DNA of 24,018 bases from Paracoccaceae bacterium (GTDB lineage Bacteria; Pseudomonadota; Alphaproteobacteria; Rhodobacterales; Rhodobacteraceae). Shown here piece by piece: positions 1-8,831 of the stretch. Numbering within the stretch: position 1 is the stretch's first letter; each line of letters opens with the position of its first letter. Under the pieces are notes generated by a model, which did not search any database, was not told the origin of the DNA, and worked only from the letters and a program-made list of their open reading frames with translations. The DNA lies in the NCBI GenBank assembly GCA_019090405.1, contig JAHRVZ010000384.1, forward strand, positions 1 through 24,018, given 5' to 3'. The position numbers were made by a program, and so were the translations under genes.

Positions 1-396
1 CCGGGCGACATCATGCGGCAACTCAAGGCGATCGACTATGGGTTGACGGTGGACAAACAGGCCGCCCCAGCGGCCATCGTCTGTAGCGAAGCGATAAACA
101 GTTTTATCCAGACCTTGGGTACCGCCAAATTGTCGGCTAACGAAAGACCAAGTGTCGAGCTGGCCGACGGAACTTTGCGCCCGGTATTCTCGGATCGTCC
201 AACGTCCGACAACGCTTTTGATTTGCCCGTCGACCAACGGGCCGCTGCCCAAGAGACCTGGACTGATTGGGTTTATACGCTCGAAGCCTTGTTTATCGGC
301 AATGCAAAAGATACCGATGGCGGCGAAATCAACATCGACCAGAACCTTGCATTGGGGAAAATTCTGGGTGGTCTGGCCGAAGAGGTTTCGCTGTGA
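1..396 (+). CDS. C-terminal part of a probable SrfC-like (putative virulence factor family) protein, 5' end outside window
   Basis: The frame is open from the first base and ends at TGA 394-396, so only about 131 C-terminal residues are visible. The segment reads like the end of SrfC-type proteins: a helical stretch with FIQTLG, an NERPS turn, LRPVFSDRP, then WTDWVYTLEALF and a final NQNLALGKIL-like tail (here DQNLALGKILGGL). SrfC proteins are large and travel with SrfB-like partners and a third protein; their biochemical role is unclear. The assignment rests on this pattern plus the neighbourhood of a membrane Sel1-like protein, a vWA protein and a transporter, and is a recognition by eye, not an alignment. 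The stop codon overlaps the GTG start of the next gene (GTGA), which implies translational coupling in one operon. An ATG at 13 is probably an internal methionine. Confidence 0.55.
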   Translation, partial: PGDIMRQLKAIDYGLTVDKQAAPAAIVCSEAINSFIQTLGTAKLSANERPSVELADGTLRPVFSDRPTSDNAFDLPVDQRAAAQETWTDWVYTLEALFIGNAKDTDGGEINIDQNLALGKILGGLAEEVSL

Positions 397-1415
397 TTGA
401 TATCCGCCCGGATCGCGCGCACCCACGGGGTGGCTTTGCCGAATTAACCTTGGAATCTGACCAGATTGCCGGAGAAACCGCCGAGGTTTTTCTGTTTGAT
501 AATTATTCCGAGCGCTATCTTGGCGAAAAGGGGTGGCAGGCAACAAGGGTCATGTTCGGCCCTTACGCCATTGTACGCGAAGGCACCGTTGCGCGGGTCA
601 TCATTGGCCCGGAAATTGTCAACCAGATCGACGAATACGCCACGGTTCGCCTAACGGTTGGTGATGTATCGCAAGATATTTCATGGCCAGAAGACATCGT
701 TCCTGCACCGGGAGCAGCCAAGATCGGTGGTATCACCACCGGGGCACCACCACCCCCTGTTTCAGAGACTGAACAAAGTCCACAATTGCCATCAGAAAAG
801 CCAATTCAGCAATCCGCAACAAACCCAGAGCCATTAACCGTCCCCGCAGAGCCAGAGCCGACACAACAGCCGGACAAGGACATTCAGAAAGATGAACCCG
901 CCAAAACCAATAAGGCGCTGATGTGGGTCATTGCGGTGCTGATAATCGCGGCGATTGCGGCGGCGGTTTACTTTTTTGTGCTCAAAGAACCGCTACCAGA
1001 AGAACAACCCGTGAAAGAACCGGAAATCGCCGTCGTCCAAGACACCTGTGGGCTTGAGATTTTGCGCGGCCTTGATGGGTTCGCCGCCCAAAATGCGGCC
1101 TTGCGTGACTGCGCAGGCAAGGTGTCCGCGGACACAGCACTTACGTTGCTTGAACAGGGGGCTGCGGCTGATGATGCCGAGGCTCTTAGGCTATTTGGGG
1201 TGGTTTATGACAGTGAAGTACTTGATGACACCATGGAAACCACAATCGGGCTAACCTTTGCTGATGCTCCTGCAACGGCAGCCGATTATTATGCTCGCTC
1301 GGTCGCTGCCGGATCACAAGACGCCGGTGAAAACCTCAGCGCGCTTTGCGAACGCATGGCAACAATGTCGGACACTTTGGTGCGTGGATCCGTAGCAGAT
1401 AACTGCGGACAATGA
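393..1415 (+). CDS. single-pass membrane protein with Pro-rich linker and Sel1-like C-terminal segment
   Basis: I chose GTG 393 because it overlaps the upstream stop as GTGA and starts exactly where the sequence becomes protein-like. Longer in-frame starts upstream would lie inside the preceding gene. The 340-residue product has a beta-rich N-terminal domain (about 1-105, including VEVFLFDNYSERYLG-like residues), a proline/glutamate/glutamine-rich linker (about 110-170), one transmembrane helix (about 175-197, WVIAVLIIAAIAAAVYFFV) and a C-terminal domain. That last domain contains a Sel1-like alpha-hairpin: EALRLFGVVYD followed by AADYYARSVAAGSQDAGENL. With no N-terminal signal, the N-domain is probably cytoplasmic and the Sel1-like part periplasmic (inference). 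Sel1-type repeats usually mediate protein-protein contacts. The protein could link the cytoplasmic SrfC-like protein to exported partners. I do not recognise a named family. Confidence 0.8.
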   Translation: MIDIRPDRAHPRGGFAELTLESDQIAGETAEVFLFDNYSERYLGEKGWQATRVMFGPYAIVREGTVARVIIGPEIVNQIDEYATVRLTVGDVSQDISWPEDIVPAPGAAKIGGITTGAPPPPVSETEQSPQLPSEKPIQQSATNPEPLTVPAEPEPTQQPDKDIQKDEPAKTNKALMWVIAVLIIAAIAAAVYFFVLKEPLPEEQPVKEPEIAVVQDTCGLEILRGLDGFAAQNAALRDCAGKVSADTALTLLEQGAAADDAEALRLFGVVYDSEVLDDTMETTIGLTFADAPATAADYYARSVAAGSQDAGENLSALCERMATMSDTLVRGSVADNCGQ

Positions 1416-1425
1416 GGAACGAAAT

Positions 1426-3336
1426 ATGTTCAAACGACTGACTTTGCTGGCTGCTTTGGCCATTCTAACCGCCACGTCCCAAAATCTGCTGGCAAAACCG
1501 ATGCTGATGGAGGGCACAAAAACGCTCTATCAACGGGTTTTGACCCGGCCAGGCGCGACGCTTCATGACGACGCGGATGGCCCGGTAATTGAGCAGTTTT
1601 CGGCCTTTCAGCCGTTGTATGTTTTTGCAGTTCAGGGCGACTGGAAACAGGTTGGCCCTTCGATCAACGGCGATCCCAACGGTTGGGTGAAAACCAGCGC
1701 AGTGGTCGACTGGCGTCAGAACATTGTTGGGGCGTTCACGAATGCCGCTGATCGCAGGCGGCAATTGATCTTTGGCAACGAGGAAGAATTGCGTTGGCTG
1801 TTGAACCACGAGGCCATGTTGCAAGTTCAGGACCGTCTGCTTGCAGAGGCCAAAGCCGGGATTTCCAATGGCGACCATGGCGTTGTATCAATCGAACCCG
1901 AAGAATTCGTTAACATCCGCGATGACCTTTATGTGATGCCGGTTCTGGATTTCGTAGAGGAACTGCATCCGCTCAACTACGAAGATATTCTGCTGATGGA
2001 GATCGCTTCGATACCTCTCAAACAACAGAGCGGTGTAGAATCTGGTGGGGATGAAAATCAAAAGGATTTTGATGTTGGGATCGTGTTTGTGTTGGACACG
2101 ACTCAATCTATGGAAACCTATATCGCACGCACCCAAAGAGTTCTGCAAAACACCATTAAACGTATCGCAGGTACGGATATTGGCAAGCTGGTGAATTTTG
2201 GTGCCATTGGGTTTCGTGACAATACTGACGTAGCTCCGGGTTTGGAATACCGAACCAAAACCCTGGCTGGACTGGAACGAAGGCAGGATCAGACGCCGGT
2301 TTTACAAGCCTTCGGCAATACAAAAGTAGCCGTCGTAAATTCTCCCGGTTTCAACGAAGACAGCCTTGCCGGAATCGAGGACGCAATTGACCAGATCGAC
2401 TGGACGCAACAGGGGTCGGGTGATCCGATTGATGCGCGTTATGTCATTCTTGTCACGGATGCTGGCCCCAAAGACCCGCAGGATTCAAACGCCCGTTCAA
2501 AGATTGGCGTGCGCGAATTGCAGGCCGACGCCGAGGGCAAAAACATTGTTATCATGACTTTGCACCTCAAGACTCCTGTGGGCGGTGAGGCAAATCATGC
2601 CTATGCCGAAAGCCGTTACCGCGAGTTGTCGCGCTTTGCCGGGCGCGAATTTTACTTTCCCATCGAAGGTGGATCAGAGGACGCATTTGAAGGTGTGGCA
2701 ACACGCCTTGTCACCGCCATCACCGATCATGTTCGCGTCGCGCGCGGCGAACAAACGCTGCTGAAGGATGATGAAGCGGGCGAAGATCTGATTGCCCTAG
2801 GGCGGGCGATGCGGCTTGCCTATCTTGGGGCGCAGCGCGGCACACAGGCGCCTGACGTCATTCGCGGCTGGGTCAGCGACAAGGCTGTCGAGGCTCCGCA
2901 ATATCTGGCCATCGAACCAAGATTGCTGATTTCAAAAAATGAGATGGCAACAATGGCAGAGCTTTTGGACAATCTGATCCGCCTCGGCGAACAAAGCCAA
3001 AACAGCGGCGATGCTGTCAATTTCTTTCAACAGGTGCGCGGGGTGATCGCGGATATGGCGACCAATCCTGACATGCGGGTCAATGCCGATGCGGACACCT
3101 TGGGGGGCGCCCTAGAATACCTTGAAAACCTTCCTTACCGCAGTCAGCTTTTGCAGATGGACGAAGATCGCTGGGTGCAGTCGGCGATGATGCGCCGCTC
3201 AATCATTGACGGGATGCGGCAGAAACTGACGCAGTATCGCAAATGGCTGTTTGATGCCTCGGTGTGGACTGCGCTTTATGACGGGGCACCGGACGGAGAA
3301 ATGGTATTTGCGATGCCATTCGACGTTCTGCCATAG
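1426..3336 (+). CDS. exported SH3-like / von Willebrand factor A domain protein
   Basis: The start is ATG 1426 with a GAGGAA ribosome-binding site just upstream and a 10-base gap from the previous stop. The 636-residue product begins with a clear signal peptide (MFKRLTLLAALAIL, Ala-rich, cleavage near LLAKP). Residues about 38-95 look like a bacterial SH3-like domain (VLTRPGATLHDD, WKQVGPS, GWVKTSAVVDW). The vWA domain starts around residue 217. Its metal-ion site is intact: D224-x-T226-x-S228 (DTTQS), a later Thr/Asp region (FGAIGFRDN) and D345 in ILVTDAG. Residues beyond about 430 form a helical region. Metal-dependent vWA domains bind protein ligands, so this is probably a periplasmic assembly or adaptor component of the operon. 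The stop TAG directly abuts the ATG of the ABC ATPase. Confidence 0.85.
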   Translation: MFKRLTLLAALAILTATSQNLLAKPMLMEGTKTLYQRVLTRPGATLHDDADGPVIEQFSAFQPLYVFAVQGDWKQVGPSINGDPNGWVKTSAVVDWRQNIVGAFTNAADRRRQLIFGNEEELRWLLNHEAMLQVQDRLLAEAKAGISNGDHGVVSIEPEEFVNIRDDLYVMPVLDFVEELHPLNYEDILLMEIASIPLKQQSGVESGGDENQKDFDVGIVFVLDTTQSMETYIARTQRVLQNTIKRIAGTDIGKLVNFGAIGFRDNTDVAPGLEYRTKTLAGLERRQDQTPVLQAFGNTKVAVVNSPGFNEDSLAGIEDAIDQIDWTQQGSGDPIDARYVILVTDAGPKDPQDSNARSKIGVRELQADAEGKNIVIMTLHLKTPVGGEANHAYAESRYRELSRFAGREFYFPIEGGSEDAFEGVATRLVTAITDHVRVARGEQTLLKDDEAGEDLIALGRAMRLAYLGAQRGTQAPDVIRGWVSDKAVEAPQYLAIEPRLLISKNEMATMAELLDNLIRLGEQSQNSGDAVNFFQQVRGVIADMATNPDMRVNADADTLGGALEYLENLPYRSQLLQMDEDRWVQSAMMRRSIIDGMRQKLTQYRKWLFDASVWTALYDGAPDGEMVFAMPFDVLP

Positions 3337-4101
3337 ATGGATTTTGCGGGTCATCAGCTTTGTATAAATGACCTGACGGTCACCTTGGGTGATGGTGAAC
3401 GGCGATTTACCCTGCGGTCGGGGCAATGGTCAATAAAGGGCGGCGAAGTGATCGGTTTGACTGGCCAATCCGGGACTGGCAAGACATTGCTGCTGGAAAT
3501 CCTCGGCTTGCTGCGCGCGCCCGGTGGCGGGTCATACTATTCACAACAACCTGATGAGACGCATCACTTTGACCGCTATTGGTCGGGGGCGCAGGCCAGA
3601 GCCCTTTGCGCCAGCGCGCGCGCCCGTTTCTTTGGCTTTGTACCGCAGTCGGGTGGACTGTTGCCGTTTCTGACCATTGCCGGGAATGTCGCGCTAAGTC
3701 AGGAAATCGCAGGCCGAATTGATCCTGATTGGCGCGATCACCTGCTGTATCATCTGGGTTTGGAAAAAAGCGCCCATTTATACCCCGGCGCCTTGTCAAT
3801 CGGGCAGCGCCAGCGCGTTTCCATTGCCCGTGCGTTGGCGCATAAACCCTTTTGTATCATCGCGGATGAGCCGACTGCGGCCCTTGATCCCGAAAATGCC
3901 CATGCTGCGATGCAACTTCTTATTGACGCCGCGCATGAAGGAGGCGCTGCGACAGTTATCTCAAGCCATGATTATCCGGCTTTGGCACAATTTCCGATGC
4001 GCCGTATGGGGCTGGAAATTACCAGTGCGCCGCAAGACAACCATGTTGTCAGCGAACTGCGCCCTTTGGCGGATCAGGTTGTTTTGAAAGGGACGCGTTG
4101 A
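3337..4101 (+). CDS. ABC transporter ATP-binding protein (LolD/MacB-like)
   Basis: This 254-residue nucleotide-binding subunit has every core motif: Walker A G43-Q-S-G-T-G-K49-T50, Q-loop Q104 (FVPQSGG), signature at 153-157 as LSIGQ instead of the usual LSGGQ, Walker B CIIADE with catalytic E178, D-loop ALD 182-184 and switch H211 (ISSHD). Size and the following FtsX-type permease place it with the LolD/MacB/FtsE class, which usually powers mechanotransmission or lipoprotein release, not solute import. An unusual insertion (about 62-88, YYSQQPDETHHFD...) sits between Walker A and the Q-loop. The ATG follows the vWA stop with no spacer, and its TGA overlaps the permease ATG by one base. Substrate cannot be told from sequence. 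Confidence 0.93.
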   Translation: MDFAGHQLCINDLTVTLGDGERRFTLRSGQWSIKGGEVIGLTGQSGTGKTLLLEILGLLRAPGGGSYYSQQPDETHHFDRYWSGAQARALCASARARFFGFVPQSGGLLPFLTIAGNVALSQEIAGRIDPDWRDHLLYHLGLEKSAHLYPGALSIGQRQRVSIARALAHKPFCIIADEPTAALDPENAHAAMQLLIDAAHEGGAATVISSHDYPALAQFPMRRMGLEITSAPQDNHVVSELRPLADQVVLKGTR

Positions 4102-5303
4102 TGTTTCTAATCGCCAAACTGGCCCTAAAGGATCTGACCTTTCAGAAAGTGCATCTGATCTGCAATGTCGCGGTGCTTGCAGGGGTACTGGTGCCGTTGC
4201 TGGTGCTGTTTGGTGTCAAAAACGGGGTGTATGATGCCTTGATCGGGCAGTTGTTGTCCAATCCACGCAGCCTTCAGATAGATACCTCAGGCAATACAGA
4301 ATTTCTGGCCGCCGATGCGGATGAGGTTCGGGGCTGGGCTGAAACCGGGTTTGTAACGCTGAAAACCCGCAGCCAGTTTGATTTCGTTAATGTGCGCCGA
4401 AAAGATGGGCGTCAAAAGCGGGATGCGATCCTGATCCCAAGTGGTCTGGGTGATCCCAATTTGCCTGAGGGACTTGCCCTTGGTGACGGACAAGCGGTCA
4501 TTTCGGCCAGCCTGGCCGAACAGTTGGATATTGCTCAGGGGGATATGATTGACATTATCACCCAGGCCGAAGATCGCCCCCGACAATTGCTTGTGTCTCT
4601 TAAGGTCGTGACCGTGCTGCCTGTTGAACGCAGTTCTGGTCGGTCGGTATTGGCCGATATTGCTGTGCTGGATTTGGTAGAAGCCTTTTATGACGCCTAT
4701 GCGCTGCCTGAATATGGCATCACGCAGGGTAAACCTTTGTCCCAGCGCGCCGCCAGCTTTGAAGGTCTGCGTGTTTACGCCAATGATCTGACGCAACTGG
4801 CCAATCTGCAAACCCGGCTGGAAAAACGGTTCGGCGTCCGAACCGAAGCGCGCACCGCTGATGTTCAGGGGGTTCTTAATCTGGGGCGAAACCTGAATCT
4901 TGCGCTTTTGCTGACGGCTACGGTTGCCTCATTAGGATTGGCCGCCGCCCTGATTTTTGGCTTTTGGGGAGAGGTCGAACGCAAGCGGCATGTTCTTGCC
5001 TCATTGGCTTTGATGGGTCTTGGTGGCAATCGCCTTTGGCTGTTTCCGGTCATTCAGGCTCTTATCTCGGCGGTGCTGGCCATTTTGGTTTCGTTCGCGC
5101 TGTTATGGATTGCCAGCGGTGTTGCTGAGCAGATTTTCGATACCGGGCTTGCGACGCAGGGTGGTCTTGTCAGGGTCAGCATGGGGCAGGCGGTTATCGT
5201 CAGCGTCGTTGTTTTTGTATTTGTTGGGCTATCTTCGCTATTTGCTGCCAGATCGGCCCTGCGCATAGACCCGGCCACGGTGCTAAGAGAGGCGGCAACA
5301 TGA
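4101..5303 (+). CDS. FtsX/MacB-type ABC transporter permease
   Basis: ATG 4101 overlaps the ATPase stop (TGATG); a TTG one codon earlier is possible. The 400-residue protein has the classical four-helix FtsX/MacB layout. There is one N-terminal helix (about 16-40, VAVLAGVLVPLLVLFGV), a periplasmic domain of roughly 220 residues, and three C-terminal helices (about 265-287, 303-330 and 352-375). It ends with the family's ARSALRIDPATVLREA-type coupling segment. In this family the helices transmit ATP-driven movement to periplasmic partners. Co-transcription with exported vWA and SUMF1-like proteins suggests those are the partners (inference). The TGA overlaps the next gene as ATGATGA. Only one permease gene is present, so the transporter would be a homodimer. 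Confidence 0.9.
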   Translation: MFLIAKLALKDLTFQKVHLICNVAVLAGVLVPLLVLFGVKNGVYDALIGQLLSNPRSLQIDTSGNTEFLAADADEVRGWAETGFVTLKTRSQFDFVNVRRKDGRQKRDAILIPSGLGDPNLPEGLALGDGQAVISASLAEQLDIAQGDMIDIITQAEDRPRQLLVSLKVVTVLPVERSSGRSVLADIAVLDLVEAFYDAYALPEYGITQGKPLSQRAASFEGLRVYANDLTQLANLQTRLEKRFGVRTEARTADVQGVLNLGRNLNLALLLTATVASLGLAAALIFGFWGEVERKRHVLASLALMGLGGNRLWLFPVIQALISAVLAILVSFALLWIASGVAEQIFDTGLATQGGLVRVSMGQAVIVSVVVFVFVGLSSLFAARSALRIDPATVLREAAT

Positions 5304-6862
5304 TGAAACCCTTTGCACTGATCCTTGCTTGCCTGATGGCGGGACACAGCGCTTGGGGGCAAGACGCGACTGGTTGGGACGCTGAGTTGTATGACCCCGC
5401 TGGCGATGCCGGTTTGACCGTACCTTTGCCCTGCGGCGGACAAATGGCATTTCAACGGGTGAATGTGCCAGTTGATGTCAGCGATCCAATTGATGACCGC
5501 CCGTTTCGCATGGGGCAATCTGATGAGGAAACCGGATTTTCGGACTATCTGACGCCGGCCTTTCTAAGGGGCGCTTTTAATGATGAGTCCGACCAAGGGT
5601 CATATTACTACATCGCCCGCTACGAACTGAACATGGCGCAATATCGCGCGCTGACGGGCGATTGCGATGCCGGTTTTAGTCGAAAGGACCGGTTTGCAGC
5701 CGGTAATCTAAGCTGGTTTGAGGCTGTCGATCTAACCCGGTCTATGACCGAGTGGCTGTTAGAGCAGGCGCCCGATGCCTTGCCGCGTCAGGGCGAGAGG
5801 CAAGGGTTCATACGTCTGCCAACCGAGATCGAGTGGGAATATGCGGCGCGGGGCGGCTCAAAGATTGATCCGACGCTTTTTCCGGGTCGTCGGTTTTTTG
5901 ACAAGGGAAAACTGGAAGAGTACGCGCATTTTCAGGCTGCAGGACAGGGCAGGGGCAAATTGCGCCCCGTGGGATTGCGCGCGCCAAATCCGGTTGGGTT
6001 GTTTGATATTTACGGCAATGCCGAAGAACTGATGCTAGAGCCGTTTCGCCTGAATGCAATTGGTCGACCGCATGGTCAAATTGGCGGAATTGTCACACGG
6101 GGTGGTTCGATTGATACCCAAGAGGCGTCGATTTATACCGCTCAGCGGCGTGAATATCCGATGTTCAGCCGACGTTCCGGCAAAGCCCAACGCAGCAGCT
6201 TTTTCGGCCTCAGGCCAGTAATCAGCGCCCATATCATGACGGATATTGAGTATGATTCAATTCAGCAAGGTTGGATTGCTCAGGTAAATCTGGACGAAGC
6301 CACACAAAACACCGAACCCTTAACAGCACTTGCAGCCCTGCTTGAAGACGAAATTGACCCGCGCCGCAAACAAGCCCTTAGCGATCTGCAACTTGATTTC
6401 CGTGTTGCCCGCGAAGCTGCAGACGGATCAATGCGTCAGGCCGCGAAATCGACTTTGGTGAGCGGCGCTACCTTTGTTGAAACGTTGATCACGGATTCCC
6501 GTGATATTCAGCAGCTCGATCTAAGAATACGATCACTGCGTGATAAGATCAAAATATCCAGTAGCAATCAGCGCGAACAACTTATCGCATCTTTCCGCCT
6601 GTCACTTGAGCGCATGGGGCAGTTGCGAGCCGGGCAATCAACCTATCTTTTGTCCTATCGGGCGGCGCTTGAAACGCTGTCAGATGATATTCCCGAAACC
6701 ATTCGGGATTCTGCCTATCAGACCCTCTCTCAAGATCTGGTTGAAGCCGAACAAACCCAGCTATTGAAGGTGTTACGATTGTTCTGGCAAGATCTTGAGA
6801 TATACCGGACCCGCCCCGATATGAGCCCTGGTGAGTTACTTCAGTTGGCAGTGTCCGATTAA
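5300..6862 (+). CDS. exported SUMF1/FGE-like protein with helical C-terminal extension, catalytic cysteines absent
   Basis: Two adjacent ATGs (5300, 5303) overlap the permease stop; the first is used here. The product is 520 residues, with a signal peptide of about 20 residues ending near SAWG-QD. Residues about 40-315 form a formylglycine-generating-enzyme/SUMF1 fold: YYYIARYELNMAQY, LSWFEAVDLTRSMTEWL, RLPTEIEWEYAARGG, GLFDIYGNAEELM, RGGSIDT and FFGLRPV all match family landmarks. In true FGE enzymes a pair of cysteines follows the GGS motif. Here the stretch after G268-G269-S270 contains none, so sulfatase-activating chemistry is unlikely and a binding or structural role is more probable. 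Residues about 330-520 are a long helical, coiled-coil-like tail not found in standard FGE. This is the last gene of the operon. Confidence 0.87.
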   Translation: MMKPFALILACLMAGHSAWGQDATGWDAELYDPAGDAGLTVPLPCGGQMAFQRVNVPVDVSDPIDDRPFRMGQSDEETGFSDYLTPAFLRGAFNDESDQGSYYYIARYELNMAQYRALTGDCDAGFSRKDRFAAGNLSWFEAVDLTRSMTEWLLEQAPDALPRQGERQGFIRLPTEIEWEYAARGGSKIDPTLFPGRRFFDKGKLEEYAHFQAAGQGRGKLRPVGLRAPNPVGLFDIYGNAEELMLEPFRLNAIGRPHGQIGGIVTRGGSIDTQEASIYTAQRREYPMFSRRSGKAQRSSFFGLRPVISAHIMTDIEYDSIQQGWIAQVNLDEATQNTEPLTALAALLEDEIDPRRKQALSDLQLDFRVAREAADGSMRQAAKSTLVSGATFVETLITDSRDIQQLDLRIRSLRDKIKISSSNQREQLIASFRLSLERMGQLRAGQSTYLLSYRAALETLSDDIPETIRDSAYQTLSQDLVEAEQTQLLKVLRLFWQDLEIYRTRPDMSPGELLQLAVSD

Positions 6863-6899
6863 AACTGAGACCATTCAGCCAGACAGTGGGATCAGACTC

Positions 6900-7802
6900 C
6901 TAGTCCAATGGCGGACTTTTACGAGTCGGCATAGGGTCGGATTTTACCGCGACGTTGCTATTGATTGCCGTTTTGCCAGACCCAGGATCAATTGTTGACG
7001 ACATATAGGGGCGCATACGCTTGCCTCCGGGTTTGTCTGAGATTTCAACCAAAGAATAAAGCGTCACGTTGGCACCGGTGAAATCAGTAAACTGACCAAC
7101 CGGTGCTTCACCTTGATTGGGTATCACTTCCCAGTGGCGCAAAATATCAACTGGCTTAACAGGTATTTTACCCGACAAAAGCAATTTACCGACGAAATTT
7201 CCGTCTGTAGAAGGGTTGGTTGTGCCTTTAAACGAAGTGCCCGGCAGGATCGCCTGCACCACTTGATCGGCGCTTGCCTGATACTCTCGATGGTCTGTTC
7301 CAACCAGCAATCCGCCGCCGACCTTGCGCAGGGCGTCAATTTGACTGATCAGCAATGCTGCGGAATTGTTGTTTTCGCCGGGGAATATGGTCAAGTCACT
7401 GTAGCGGGTATTGCGTATCCACAACGTCCCATCAAACATCAAAGCCCGAGACCTTGTCAGATAAAAGTTTCGAAAGGCGTCGAGGTCCGGTTGATTGAAA
7501 TACTTTTTACGGGTCGTCGCATCCACAACAATCAAATCATAGCTTGCAGACTGCATATGCGCCGCAAATTCGCCTTTGCGTTGCGAATGTCTAAAGACAA
7601 CCGAATATACTTTCCCACCGTCATAGTCGTTCAGAAATCGGGCTAGCGTTTCGCGTTGTTTGGGCTGCACTTTGTTCTCAATGACTGATGCGCTCCACCA
7701 TAAGACGTTCATTGTCTCGGGGGATGCTGAACCTGCCGTGGCAAAGTTCAATTGCGCAGTTGCCAGAACAATAAGGACCAGTTTGAAAATCTTCTGTAAC
7801 AT
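6900..7802 (-). CDS. exported protein of unknown function, tandem paralogue 2
   Basis: The 300-residue product starts with a signal peptide (MLQKIFKLVLIVLATAQLN...TAGSA). It has no family I can name with confidence. The core looks like an alpha/beta sandwich: VLWWSASV at the N-terminus, SYDLIVVDATT, DAFRNFY, ALMFDGTLWIR, GGGLLVGTDHREYQ, ILRHWEVIPNQG, LVEISDKPGGK. This is reminiscent of glutamine-amidotransferase-like (ThuA/DUF4350-type) folds, but no catalytic cysteine is visible, so a binding role is more likely. It is clearly paralogous to the gene upstream of it, sharing nearly every motif in the same order and the C-terminal MPTRKSP. Its ATG follows the stop codon of that paralogue with no gap, so the pair is one transcription unit. 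It converges on the SUMF1-like gene with 37 bases between them. Confidence 0.82.
   Translation of the reverse strand: MLQKIFKLVLIVLATAQLNFATAGSASPETMNVLWWSASVIENKVQPKQRETLARFLNDYDGGKVYSVVFRHSQRKGEFAAHMQSASYDLIVVDATTRKKYFNQPDLDAFRNFYLTRSRALMFDGTLWIRNTRYSDLTIFPGENNNSAALLISQIDALRKVGGGLLVGTDHREYQASADQVVQAILPGTSFKGTTNPSTDGNFVGKLLLSGKIPVKPVDILRHWEVIPNQGEAPVGQFTDFTGANVTLYSLVEISDKPGGKRMRPYMSSTIDPGSGKTAINSNVAVKSDPMPTRKSPPLD
6902..6920 (+). terminator. weak intrinsic terminator candidate after the plus-strand operon
   Basis: A 5-bp stem AGTCC/GGACT with a 6-base loop is followed by TTTT, 40 bases after the end of the SUMF1-like gene. It lies inside the last codons of the convergent minus-strand gene. 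The stem is short, so this is only a candidate. Confidence 0.25.
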
Positions 7803-8699
7803 TTATTCTGACGCCGGGCTTTTACGGGTGGGCATATGGTCAACTTCGGGTTCCGAGGCTATTTCGCTGTCGATGGCGGTGCGCGCCTGTCCCGGATCAA
7901 AACTGGCTGAAATATACGGCCGCTTTTTGCGTCCTCCGGGCTTGTCAGAGGTTTCGACTAAAGAATAAAACGTCACCGGATTACCAAGAAAATCTGTGTA
8001 GTTGCCCACCGGGGCTTGGCCCTGCGACGGAATAGCCTCCCAGTGGCGCAATATGTCGATGGGGCGCACGGCTTTTGCCGACCGCAACAGAATATCACCC
8101 AGAAAATCGCCATCTCTCGAAGGATTGGTTGTTCCGCTAAACCGCGCTTTTGGGACCAGTGCGCCTAAGACCTGATTGGCTCCGACCTGATAATCAGAAT
8201 GATCAGTCCCAATTAAAATCCCACCGCCAGCATCGGCGATGGCCGTTATCTGGTTGATCAAAAGAGCGGCCGAAGACCCGTTGGGACCGGGAAAAATCGT
8301 AAGGGGTGTATCGCGGGTACTGCGAATCCAAAGGGTTCCGTCCATCATCAGGGCGCGTTTGCCGTCTTTGTAATGCTGCCGGAAGGCATCAAGATCGGCT
8401 TGGGTCATATGCGCCTTGGTTGAGGTGCTGTCGAACACAATAATATTGTAGCTATGCCCCTGCATGTGGGCCGCAAAATCCCCCGCCCTTTGCGAGTTCT
8501 GAAAAACGATAGAGAAATCTTTATCGCCGTTGTAGTCGCCAATATAGGCCGCCAGTTTTTGGTGTTCACCTTTGTCGGTTGAACCGGGATAACTTGGCGA
8601 TCCATCCCACCACAAAACTGTGGTGACCTGAGCGGTGGTAGCGGTCGCAAAAAGCACTGCCAGAGATGCCAAAAGAAGGGTTGAAATCTGTTTACGCAT
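7803..8699 (-). CDS. exported protein of unknown function, tandem paralogue 1
   Basis: I chose ATG at 8699 over an in-frame ATG at 8750. It gives a textbook signal peptide (MRKQISTLLLASLAVLFATATTAQ) and has GGAAA about 8 bases upstream; the longer form would bury the signal. The mature protein repeats the motifs of its downstream twin: VLWWDGSP, IVFQNSQRAGDFAAHMQ, NIIVFDSTS, DAFRQHY, ALMMDGTLWIR, LTIFPGPNGSSAALL, GGGILIGTDHSDYQ, FSGTTNPSRDGDFLG, ILRHWEAIPSQG and LVETSDKPGG, ending MPTRKSPASE. The strict conservation of the GTDH, DGTLWIR and HWE motifs between the twins suggests a shared ligand surface. The function is unknown; proximity suggests a periplasmic accessory of the vWA/ABC operon. 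Confidence 0.82.
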   Translation of the reverse strand: MRKQISTLLLASLAVLFATATTAQVTTVLWWDGSPSYPGSTDKGEHQKLAAYIGDYNGDKDFSIVFQNSQRAGDFAAHMQGHSYNIIVFDSTSTKAHMTQADLDAFRQHYKDGKRALMMDGTLWIRSTRDTPLTIFPGPNGSSAALLINQITAIADAGGGILIGTDHSDYQVGANQVLGALVPKARFSGTTNPSRDGDFLGDILLRSAKAVRPIDILRHWEAIPSQGQAPVGNYTDFLGNPVTFYSLVETSDKPGGRKKRPYISASFDPGQARTAIDSEIASEPEVDHMPTRKSPASE

Positions 8700-8831
8700 T
8701 AAAAGTTTCCGTTCTATACTGGGAATTAGACTAACGGGTGTGTTTGACAATTCAAGGTATTTGACGGCTATTCAAATTGTTTCACAGCCGTACAAAGGTT
8801 CCGATACTGTTGCTGGAAGTGGGGATGATTT
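8700..8831. promoter_or_regulatory. divergent promoter region between paralogue pair and cysteine-rich protein gene
   Basis: The 132-base AT-rich gap separates divergent genes. On the minus strand TTGTCA (8745-8750) and TAATTC (8723-8728) are 16 bases apart, close to a sigma-70 promoter, and would start transcription about 20 bases before ATG 8699. On the plus strand TTGACA (8744-8749) is a perfect -35 overlapping the minus one, but its -10 (GCTATT, 17 bases on) is poor. Neither is proven. GGGGATG at 8820-8826 is the ribosome-binding site for ATG 8832. Confidence 0.35.
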
